Shown here piece after piece: positions 12,330 to 19,104 of a stretch of 64,000 nucleotides of DNA (positions are counted from its first letter, which is position 1; each line of letters starts with the position of its first letter). Source of the stretch: Myxococcales bacterium (GTDB lineage Bacteria; Myxococcota_A; Bradymonadia; UBA7976; UBA1532); assembly GCA_020633555.1 (NCBI GenBank), contig JACKDL010000020.1, forward strand, positions 41,164 through 105,163. Direction: 5' to 3'. Below the pieces are notes generated by a model. That model saw only the letters and a program-made list of their open reading frames with translations, was not told where the DNA came from and made no database searches. The translations under genes were made by a program, and so were the position numbers.

Positions 12330-12788
12330 TCAGGGGTCCTCGGCGGGCCCGAAGCACCGCTCGAACTCGAAGGGGCACGCGTCTCGGGGCTCGCGGCCGG
12401 CGGCTTGGGCCTGCAGGGCGCAGTCGGCCAGGGCCAGGGCGTCGTCGCGGGCCTGCGCGCTGCCTTGGGCCAGGCAGGCGGCGGCGCAGTCGCTGGCGTC
12501 GGGGTCACAGGCGGTGGCGCACTGGTAGATGCCGGCGCAGTCCAGGCCGCCGGCCCCGGCGTCCTCGGGCGCCATGTCGGCCACGGCCAGGTCCACGGGG
12601 GCCAGGTCGGCGGTCAGCATGTCGGCGGGCCCCAGGTCAGCGGGCCCCAGGTCGGCCGCAGCCAGGTCCGCCCGCGCGCCGTCGGCCAGGGCGCCGTCGG
12701 CCGTGCCCAGGTCGTCCGGCGCGCGCCCGCCGTCGTCGCAGCCCGCCCCCAGGGCGATGATCACCGCCCACCCCCTCCAACGTCGCAT
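12330..12788 (-). CDS. Small lipoprotein with Asp/Ala-rich stalk
   Basis: A 152-residue protein: a signal peptide ending at a lipobox (IIALGAGC, Cys 17), then about 60 residues of low-complexity Asp/Ala/Leu text with repeating units such as ADLGPADLGPADM, then a compact C-terminal domain with eight Cys (CAGIYQCATACDPD ... CPFEFERC). The layout suggests a surface-tethered small disulfide domain on an acidic flexible stalk. The gene at 33387 has the same architecture with a different repeat (ADMAQ). Function unknown. Confidence 0.78.
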   Translation of the reverse strand: MRRWRGWAVIIALGAGCDDGGRAPDDLGTADGALADGARADLAAADLGPADLGPADMLTADLAPVDLAVADMAPEDAGAGGLDCAGIYQCATACDPDASDCAAACLAQGSAQARDDALALADCALQAQAAGREPRDACPFEFERCFGPAEDP

Positions 12789-12818
12789 CGCGCCCCCCTC
12801 GTCCTGATCCGGGCCTCG

Positions 12819-15392
12819 TCACTTCGGCGCGGCGGGCCCGCGGCGGACCCAGCCCGCGTGGTCCTGCCACACCTCGCCCCGGTCGGGTGCCGGATCCAGC
12901 CAGCCGAACACCCGGTGCAGGGGCTGGGCCACCCGGCGGTACACCGCCACCGACCGGAACTGCGCCTGGCTGGGCAGCCGCGCCGGATCCACCTCGCCCG
13001 CCAGCTCCTTGCTGCAGATGGGCCACACGTTCAGGTGCAGCCGCATGGGCAGGTGGGGCACCGGCGTGGGCCGGCCCGCCGGGCGGTGGTGAATCAGCCG
13101 GTCGTCCACGAACCAGCGGATCTCGTCGGTGTCCCACTCCAGCGCGTAGGTGTGGAAGTCGTCGGCGGCGTCGAAGCCCAGGTCCACCAGCACCGGCGTG
13201 CCCCGGTAGCCGTAGTTGTACGTCGCCCCCGGCTCGCCGGGGTTGTAGTACACGTTCAGCATGATCTTCGTGGTGTCCCGCCCCAGGAACTCCAGGTCGA
13301 TCTCCTGCCACGGGTCGAAGCGGTACAGGAACAGCGCGGTGATGATCCCGGGGCCGCGGGCCGGCTTCAGGGTGGCCTCGACCCGGCCGAAGTGCACTGC
13401 GTGGTCGGTCCAGCCACCCTTGGTGGCGATGGAGCCCGCCGAGTAGGCCTTCTCGCCCACGGCGTCGGCGGTGAGCGCCAGGGTCAGCCCCTGGGGGCCC
13501 GGTCGCACGTTGGCGGGCCGGAAGTGCGCGAGGTTGCAGTCGAAAGTGTCGCTCAGCGTGTCCCAGCGCGCGGGATCCACGGCGGTCAGGTCGTCGCGCC
13601 AGGCCAGCTCGAAGCGCCCCGCGCGGCGGGTCCACTGCGCAGCGGGCTGCCTGGGGGCGGCGTCGCAGTAGCCGTGGCCCCCCAGCAGGTCCAGGGCGGC
13701 GATCCACGGGTAGTCGTCGTGCTCCAGCGGCTGGCAGTCGGCCACCACCTGGGGCAGCCGGGTGCTGCGGGCCCAGCCCCACAGGCCGGCCAGCGCCAGC
13801 AGGGGCACGCCCCAGCGCAGCCAGGTGCGGGGATCCGCAAGGCGAGGGCGGCTCATCCACACCCCTTTCATGGCCCGCCACGCCACCGCGGCCGGGCGCC
13901 AACTCTGGCGGATACTGACGGTGGGCACCAGGGCGGCGCCCAGCCGGGGGGCGGCCAGGGCCGCGTGGGCGGTGCGCGCCACCTTGAACCACAGCCGGCG
14001 GCCCGAGATCAGGTCCACCAGGCCGATCAGCACCCCGCTCAGGTCCAGATAGAAAGCCACGGGGTACGTCAGCACCACCGTCGCCAGCGTGCTCCAGGTG
14101 AGCTGCCCGAAGCCGGCCAGCCCCAACAGGATCAGCCCGAGCGGCGTGAGCAGCCCGGCCAGGCCCAGGGCGAGCTGCCAGTCGGGCAGCGGCAGGCTGA
14201 GCCGCGCGGGATCAGTCAGCACCAGGGCCAGCACCGCGTTGGCCGCCAGCACCGCGGCGGGCCAGAGCCAGGCCGTGAGCACCACGATGTCCGAGGCGAA
14301 AGCGCGCTTCTTCTTCGAGCGCTGGGTGCGGGCCGCCCAGGCGCCCAGGCCCAGGGCCACCAGCCCGCTGCCCACCAGCCCCGTGGGGCCCAGGTGCGGG
14401 GCCACCAGCAGGCCCAACCCCAGGTGCAGCAGGAACACCACCGCCGCCATGCCGTAGTGCAGCCCGTGCCACGCGATCTGCACGCGGGCCCGCCAGGGCA
14501 GGGGGGCCCGCCACAGGGCGCGGGCCTGCCGCAGGAAGGCCTCGGTGTGGCCGTTGGCCCAGCGCCGGCGGCGGGCGAAGAAGCTGCGCAGATCGGGTGA
14601 CACGTCCTCGTCGGAGCCGCCCAGCGGATCGGCGATGATGTGCACCCCCTGCACCCGCAGGCGGTAGCTCAGATCCGTGTCCTCGGTCAGGCAGTCCCGC
14701 AGCGGGTTGGCCTGCAGCAGGGGCGTCTCGAGCACCAGGGTGGTGCCCGTGAGGAACACCGGCAGCCCCAGCCGGGTGAAGGCGGCGTTGTACAGCTCGC
14801 AGCCGATGTGCTGGTGCAGGCTGTCCCACAGGCCGAACAGCCCCGTGGCTTCGAGCGGGAAGCGGGCACCCTGGATGGCCCGGGCCCCGCCTGCCCGCAG
14901 GCGGCTCACCGCGGAGCGCAGCCACTCCCCGTGGGCCTGATGGTCGCAGTCCAGGATGGCCGTGTAGGGCGTCGCCACCCGGGGCAGCATCCAGTTGACC
15001 TTGCTGTGCTTCGGATCGCTGCCCGTGTAGGCGACGCACACGCGGCGGTTGGGGGTGGCCAGCAGCTCCACCAGCGGGCCGTGGTCCAGGTCGGCCTGGG
15101 GGAAGGCGGCGCGCAGGAAGGGCACCGATGTGTCGGCGGCGTCGTTGATGAGCAGCACCGCGTGCACCGGCCCGGCGTGGTCCTGGTTCAGCAGTGACGT
15201 GAGCACCCGCAGGGCGCCGTCGCCCTCGTTGCGGGCGGGGATCAGCACCGTGACCCCGTCCTCGGGGCGGTCGCCCACGGGCGTGGGCCGGCGCCGAAGC
15301 AGGAAGGCCAGCGCCAGCAGCCAGTGCCCGGCGGCGTAGGCGGTGAGCAGGGCGATCAGCCCCCCGCAGGCGCTCGCAAGGGCCGCGCTCAT
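12819..15392 (-). CDS. Processive GT2 glycosyltransferase fused to GH16 glycoside hydrolase
   Basis: An 857-residue membrane protein. Residues about 1-470 are a family 2 glycosyltransferase of the cellulose/hyaluronan synthase type: N-terminal membrane segment, VTVLIPARNE (47-56), DCD (148-150), TED (236-238) and the product-binding RRRRW (274-278), then four or more membrane helices. Residues about 560-857, after another hydrophobic segment near 535-555, are a GH16 beta-glucanase-like domain with the catalytic EIDLEFLG (E697, D699, E701) and the downstream WDTDEIRWFVDD typical of GH16. The active sites of both parts look intact. A plausible job is making a beta-glucan or related polymer in the membrane and cutting, trimming or transglycosylating it outside. 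The polymer is not identifiable from sequence. Start at 15392 directly follows a short tandem repeat. Confidence 0.9.
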   Translation of the reverse strand: MSAALASACGGLIALLTAYAAGHWLLALAFLLRRRPTPVGDRPEDGVTVLIPARNEGDGALRVLTSLLNQDHAGPVHAVLLINDAADTSVPFLRAAFPQADLDHGPLVELLATPNRRVCVAYTGSDPKHSKVNWMLPRVATPYTAILDCDHQAHGEWLRSAVSRLRAGGARAIQGARFPLEATGLFGLWDSLHQHIGCELYNAAFTRLGLPVFLTGTTLVLETPLLQANPLRDCLTEDTDLSYRLRVQGVHIIADPLGGSDEDVSPDLRSFFARRRRWANGHTEAFLRQARALWRAPLPWRARVQIAWHGLHYGMAAVVFLLHLGLGLLVAPHLGPTGLVGSGLVALGLGAWAARTQRSKKKRAFASDIVVLTAWLWPAAVLAANAVLALVLTDPARLSLPLPDWQLALGLAGLLTPLGLILLGLAGFGQLTWSTLATVVLTYPVAFYLDLSGVLIGLVDLISGRRLWFKVARTAHAALAAPRLGAALVPTVSIRQSWRPAAVAWRAMKGVWMSRPRLADPRTWLRWGVPLLALAGLWGWARSTRLPQVVADCQPLEHDDYPWIAALDLLGGHGYCDAAPRQPAAQWTRRAGRFELAWRDDLTAVDPARWDTLSDTFDCNLAHFRPANVRPGPQGLTLALTADAVGEKAYSAGSIATKGGWTDHAVHFGRVEATLKPARGPGIITALFLYRFDPWQEIDLEFLGRDTTKIMLNVYYNPGEPGATYNYGYRGTPVLVDLGFDAADDFHTYALEWDTDEIRWFVDDRLIHHRPAGRPTPVPHLPMRLHLNVWPICSKELAGEVDPARLPSQAQFRSVAVYRRVAQPLHRVFGWLDPAPDRGEVWQDHAGWVRRGPAAPK

Positions 15393-15395
15393 CGA

Positions 15396-15433
15396 GACGG
15401 TGCGCCTGGGGACGGTGCGCCTGGGGACGGTGC
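15396..15433. repeat. 15-base tandem repeat, about 2.5 copies, before the GT2-GH16 start
   Basis: The unit gacggtgcgcctggg is repeated exactly twice (15396-15410, 15411-15425) and followed by a half copy to 15433. It ends three bases from the ATG of the GT2-GH16 gene and occupies the place where its ribosome site should be. The repeat length keeps frame (five codons) and no stop interrupts it, but no start codon lies upstream in that frame. Confidence 0.8.
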
Positions 15434-15530
15434 TCTTCGGGGCGCTGCGCAGGGCATGGCGGGCGCATCCTGCCCCCGCGCCGCCGCCGCGCCAAGGGTC
15501 ACGCGGCCGCCGCGGCCGGGCGGGCCCGCG

Positions 15531-16322
15531 CTAGGCGGCCGCCGCCCGGCAGACGAAGACCTCGCCGGGGGCGGGGCCGAAGCCCATGCGCTGGTACCAG
15601 GCGTGGGCCGGGTTGTCGCGATCGGCCACGATCACCTGGTGGCCGAAGGCCGCGGTGGCCTCGCCGTGGGCGCGCACGGCGCTGAACATCAGCCGCCCCA
15701 GCCCCCGCCCACGGTGGCCGGGGTGCACGTCCACGTCCTGGTAGCGCGCCACTCCGTCGTGCCAGAACAGCCCCATGCAGCCGACCACGGCGCCGCCCTC
15801 CACCAGCAGCCACCAGTCACCGCCCACCGTCTGCTGGGTGGCCCAGGCGTTGGCCAGCCGGCGCAGCACCAGGTCCAGCGGCAGGGCGGCGCCCTGCCGG
15901 AGCCGGAAGTCCACCAGCGCCCGCCACTCCGCCGGGGTGCGGGCCGGGCGCAGCTGGATCCCCTTGGGCAGGGTGGGCGCGCGGGTGGCCGCGTTCGGCG
16001 CCACCAGGGGCGCCTCGACGACCACGTGGTAGCCCCGCGCCGCCAGCGCGGCCGCCAGCTCTGCCGACACCGCCTCGGCCTGCCAGTAGAAGGCGGGCGT
16101 CGCTTGCGGCGGGCTGGGGAACACCTCGCGGTGCTGCGCCTCCCAGGTGGGCAGGGCCGCGGGGGTGGGCGGCGCGGGCAGCACCAGGCAGTTCCCCCAC
16201 GGATAGGTGGGGTTGCTGACGGTGCGGATCGCGCCGATGGGACCCAGATCCTCAAAGACCCGCGCGGGGGCCTCGACCCAGGTCTCGGTCCGGGCCGAGG
16301 GCCACAACGCTTCAGGGGTCAT
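15531..16322 (-). CDS. GNAT acetyltransferase, copy A
   Basis: A 263-residue protein with a C-terminal GNAT fold: VGCMGLFW, DVDVHPGHRGRGLGRLMF (the acetyl-CoA pyrophosphate loop is the Arg-Gly-Arg-Gly-Leu-Gly part) and HAWYQRMGF near the end. The N-terminal 120 residues are a conserved extension (SARTETWVEAP, GAIRTVSNPTYPWGN) not typical of short GNATs. It is a close paralogue of the gene at 16485, about 70-80% identical by eye, and arose by tandem duplication. Substrate unknown; the aromatic-rich N-terminus could form the acceptor site. Confidence 0.88.
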   Translation of the reverse strand: MTPEALWPSARTETWVEAPARVFEDLGPIGAIRTVSNPTYPWGNCLVLPAPPTPAALPTWEAQHREVFPSPPQATPAFYWQAEAVSAELAAALAARGYHVVVEAPLVAPNAATRAPTLPKGIQLRPARTPAEWRALVDFRLRQGAALPLDLVLRRLANAWATQQTVGGDWWLLVEGGAVVGCMGLFWHDGVARYQDVDVHPGHRGRGLGRLMFSAVRAHGEATAAFGHQVIVADRDNPAHAWYQRMGFGPAPGEVFVCRAAAA

Positions 16323-16344
16323 TCGGGGGGCTCCTGGGGGTGGC

Positions 16345-16465
16345 TCAACGGGCCTGGCCGTTCTCGATGAGCAGCGGGCTCAGGCCGGTGAGGGAGGCGC
16401 GGATGCTCGTCGTTGAGCTGCTCGATGTCCAGCGTGTCGCGGTGCGCGTGGCTTCCCGACGCTGC
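16345..16465 (-). pseudogene. Truncated 3' copy of the PH-like gene at 17359
   Basis: Read on the minus strand this spacer gives about 39 codons ending in stop (SHAHRDTLDIEQL, then RASLTGLSPLLIENGQAR). They align with the last 40 residues of the intact protein at 17359-17823 (SHTQRYTLAIKKL, then RAFLTHMSQLIIENGQAR). At the DNA level 16342-16462 aligns with 17357-17480. There is no start codon and the rest of the gene is absent, so it is a duplication scar marking the left copy of the unit [3' end of PH-like gene + GNAT gene]. Confidence 0.85.
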
Positions 16466-16484
16466 CCGGCCGGGGGCGGCGCGC

Positions 16485-17276
16485 TCACTTCGGGCCCTCG
16501 CGGTAGGCGAACACCTCGCCCGGCGCGGGCTGGAAGCCCATGCGCTGGTACCAGCCGTGGGCCAGGCTCCCGCGATCGGCGACGATCACCTGCCGCTGGA
16601 ACGCGCCGGTGGCCTCGCCGTGGGCCCGGACGCTGTGGAACAGCAGCCGCCCCAGGCCGCGGCCGCGGTGGTCGGGGTGGGTGTCCACGTCCTGGTAGCG
16701 GGCGACGCCGTCGCGCCAGAAAAGCCCCATGGAGCCGAGCACTTCACCGGCCTTCACCAGGATCCACCAGTCGCCGTCTACCGCCTGCTGGGTGGCCCAG
16801 GCCCCCGCCAACCGGCGCAGCAGGAAGTCCAGCGGCAGCGCGGCGCCCAGCATGAGCCGGAAGTCCACCAGCGCCCGCCAGTCCTGCGCGGATCGGGCCG
16901 GGCGCACGTCGACGCCCTCGGGCAAGGTCGGCGCGGCGGTGCCGGCGTTCGGCGCCAGCAGCGGGGCTTCGACGGCCACGTGGTAGCCGCGGGCCACCAG
17001 CGCCGCGGCCAGCGCGGGCGACACCCCCTCGGCCTGCCAGTACAGGGCGGGCACGGCGCCCGCCGCGTGCGGGAACAGAGCGCGATGCCGGGCCTCCCAC
17101 TCGGGCAGGGCCTCGGGCTCGGGCGGGCGGGGCAGCACCAGGCAGTTCCCCCAGCGGTAGGTGGGGTTGCTCACCGTGCGGATGGCGCCCAGGAGGCCGT
17201 GGTCCTCGAACACGCGGGTCGGCGCCTCGACCCAGGTCTCGGTCTGGGCCGAGGGCCACAACGCTGCGGGTTTCAT
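16485..17276 (-). CDS. GNAT acetyltransferase, copy B
   Basis: A 263-residue paralogue of the gene at 15531, same length and layout: N-terminal extension (SAQTETWVEAP, RTVSNPTYRWGN), then the GNAT domain with DVDTHPDHRGRGLGRLLF and HGWYQRMGF. It sits 82 bases downstream of the PH-like gene at 17359 on the same strand, so the two may form an operon. This copy keeps the original neighbour order and is therefore the probable parent of copy A, but which copy is ancestral is inference. Substrate unknown. Confidence 0.88.
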   Translation of the reverse strand: MKPAALWPSAQTETWVEAPTRVFEDHGLLGAIRTVSNPTYRWGNCLVLPRPPEPEALPEWEARHRALFPHAAGAVPALYWQAEGVSPALAAALVARGYHVAVEAPLLAPNAGTAAPTLPEGVDVRPARSAQDWRALVDFRLMLGAALPLDFLLRRLAGAWATQQAVDGDWWILVKAGEVLGSMGLFWRDGVARYQDVDTHPDHRGRGLGRLLFHSVRAHGEATGAFQRQVIVADRGSLAHGWYQRMGFQPAPGEVFAYREGPK

Positions 17277-17358
17277 GGGGGCTCCAGGGGTCGGGATCGG
17301 GAGGCGGGCACAGGAGGCGGGGCCGGGCGCCGCCCGAATGGGGCGCCCGGGGGGCGGC

Positions 17359-17823
17359 TCAGCGGGCCTGGCCGTTCTCGATGATGAGCTGGCTCATGTG
17401 GGTCAGGAAGGCGCGCAGGTCCTCGTCCTTCAGCTTCTTGATGGCCAGCGTGTAGCGCTGGGTGTGGCTCTCGATGTGGCACACCCGGGTGTGCACGAAG
17501 CACATGCGGGTCTCCTTGCCCGAGCCGGCCTCGACGATGGAGCGGCTCGAGATGGTGTGGTAGCCGATCACCTTGGTGCAGCCGCACCAGACCGCCTGCG
17601 ACTCCAGCAGCAGCACCCGCATGTTGGTCAGCACCAGGAACACGCGGATGTGCCCACCGGTGAGCTTGGCCATGAAGGCCTGGAAGGTGGCGATCAGCTT
17701 CTGGATGGGCAGCGAGCCCAGGAAGTAGCCGTCGGCCTGGAGGCAGTAGAGCACCTCCTCGCCCTGCATGAGATCGACGTTGGCGAGCGCCTCTTGGGCC
17801 TTGGGGGTCAGTTCACCGGCCAT
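17359..17823 (-). CDS. Small PH-like domain protein
   Basis: A 154-residue protein. The core GHIRVFLVLTNMRVLLLES followed by short beta strands (WCGCTKVIGYHTISS, SIVEAGSGKETRM, YTLAIKKLKDE) and a C-terminal helix is the pattern of bacterial PH-like domains (bPH / YdbS-like), which often sit at membranes. No signal peptide. Its ATG lies 11 bases inside the end of the membrane-protein gene at 17813, so translation is likely coupled and the two proteins probably act together. Several Cys (CGC, MCF, VCH) are noticeable for a cytoplasmic protein. Fold assignment is from pattern only. Confidence 0.65.
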   Translation of the reverse strand: MAGELTPKAQEALANVDLMQGEEVLYCLQADGYFLGSLPIQKLIATFQAFMAKLTGGHIRVFLVLTNMRVLLLESQAVWCGCTKVIGYHTISSRSIVEAGSGKETRMCFVHTRVCHIESHTQRYTLAIKKLKDEDLRAFLTHMSQLIIENGQAR

Positions 17824-18352
17824 TGGAAATCCCCTCCGGAGTGGCTGGTTGGTTCAACGGGGGCTGCTGGATCGGCGCGCGCCGCATCCCCAGCCCGTCC
17901 ACATGGATGACCTCGCCCTTGGCGCGGTCGACAAAGATGATCTGTTGCCCGGCGGCCTCGTGCTCAGCCCGCAGCCGGGCGATCAGGGCGGCCTGCTCGG
18001 CCCCGCGGAGCTGCGCTCGCCGCAGCACCTCGCGGGCCACCACCCGGAAGCACGGATCGCCGGTGAACGGGCGCACCCGCTCGGGGTCGAAGCGCCCGGC
18101 GGCGATCTGCCGCTGGAAGCGCAGGGTGCTCTTGAGCTTGTAGGGCCAGCGCTGCCAGATGGTGAGCGCGAAGGCCCAGAGCTTCAGGGTGACCAGGGCC
18201 GCGGGTCCCCAGGCCCACCAGGCGTGGGGCCAGGCCACCGCCAGCGCGGCCGTGCCGGCGGCGGGCAGCCCGAACATGAGGAAGGCGTAGCGCTGGTAGC
18301 TGAGCCAGAGCCGGGCCGTCTCGAACACACCGAACGTGGGCCCGCTGGCCAC
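17813..18352 (-). CDS. Two-helix membrane protein of unknown function
   Basis: A 179-residue protein with two adjacent hydrophobic helices (about residues 18-40 and 43-65, AFLMFGLPAAGTAALAVAWP and WGPAALVTLKLWAFALTIW) and a long basic, helical cytoplasmic tail ending in a Pro-rich stretch. I start it at GTG 18352 because AGGAGG ends six bases before it; the frame extends to GTG 18367, which lies within that ribosome site. It overlaps the downstream PH-like gene by 11 bases. Unknown family; a membrane adaptor with its PH-like partner is a guess from context. Confidence 0.65.
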   Translation of the reverse strand: MASGPTFGVFETARLWLSYQRYAFLMFGLPAAGTAALAVAWPHAWWAWGPAALVTLKLWAFALTIWQRWPYKLKSTLRFQRQIAAGRFDPERVRPFTGDPCFRVVAREVLRRAQLRGAEQAALIARLRAEHEAAGQQIIFVDRAKGEVIHVDGLGMRRAPIQQPPLNQPATPEGISNGR

Positions 18353-18453
18353 AGACACCCTCCTCACCCCCGCCGCCTGGATACGCCCTTGCCAGGGGGG
18401 GGCACAAGGCCTGATGCCATATGCAAGCCTTGCGATGAGTCGGGGGGGGCCGC

Positions 18454-19029
18454 TCAGCCGTCGCCGAGCATCTCCAGATCGTCGTAGATGTCGTCCAGGC
18501 TCAGGGTCACATCCAGGGCGGTCAGCGCGATGGCGCCGTCGGTGTGGTGGCTCATCTGCCAGCCCTGGGCGTTGCGCTGCCGGTGCTCCACCAGGCGCTC
18601 CTCGGTGGCCACCAGCAGGTAGTGCTGCAGGCTGGGCAGGCGCCGGTAGTGCTCGAACTTCACGCCGCGGTCGTGCCCCTCTGTGCTGGGCGACAGCACC
18701 TCGACGATGACCGTCGGGTTGATCAGCCCGTGGGGATCGTCCTCGGCGTAATGGTAGCGGTCGCAGACGACGGCGACGTCGGCGTAGAAGCTGGCGCCGG
18801 TGCCGGGGATGCGGATGCGCTGATCGCCGCTGGTGGGCCGGCAGGGCTTGCCGCGGAGCGCGGCCTTCAGCGCGGCGCCGACGTTGAGCCCAATCGCCGC
18901 GTGGCGGCTCGTGCCGCCCGTCATCGCGTAGATCTCGCCGTGGATGTACTCGTGGCGGACGTCCGCCGTGGCCTCGTGGGCCAGGTACTCGGCGTAGGTC
19001 ATCGGCGGCTTCTCAGCGGCCTGACCCAT
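18454..19029 (-). CDS. Uma2-family (DUF820) putative restriction-type nuclease
   Basis: A 191-residue protein of the PD-(D/E)XK superfamily. It shows the family landmarks MTYAEYLAHE, HEYIHGEIYAMTGG, RHAAIGLNV, FYADVAVVCD, and VIVEVLSPST followed by HDRGVKFEHYRRLPSLQHYLLV. The usual PDV before the catalytic region is read as ADV here, so whether the active site is complete needs alignment. GGAGG lies six bases before the ATG at 19029; upstream in-frame codons were not used. Uma2 genes are abundant in cyanobacteria and some myxobacteria and are often single, mobile genes of unknown role. It stands alone here. Confidence 0.87.
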   Translation of the reverse strand: MGQAAEKPPMTYAEYLAHEATADVRHEYIHGEIYAMTGGTSRHAAIGLNVGAALKAALRGKPCRPTSGDQRIRIPGTGASFYADVAVVCDRYHYAEDDPHGLINPTVIVEVLSPSTEGHDRGVKFEHYRRLPSLQHYLLVATEERLVEHRQRNAQGWQMSHHTDGAIALTALDVTLSLDDIYDDLEMLGDG

Positions 19030-19104
19030 CGGCGCCTCCAGCAGGCTTGTTTGACGCACACACGATAGCACAGCGCGCTCGGCCCGGGCGCGCCGCAGGG
19101 GCAG

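Noticed and set aside
16345..16465. A real short gene between the two GNAT genes
   Set aside because: No start codon in frame and it matches only the last 40 residues of the PH-like protein; read as a duplication remnant.
18390..18435. caaggc / gccttg inverted repeat between the membrane-protein gene and the Uma2 gene
   Set aside because: Six-base arms with a loose spacer and no T run; too weak for a terminator or operator call.
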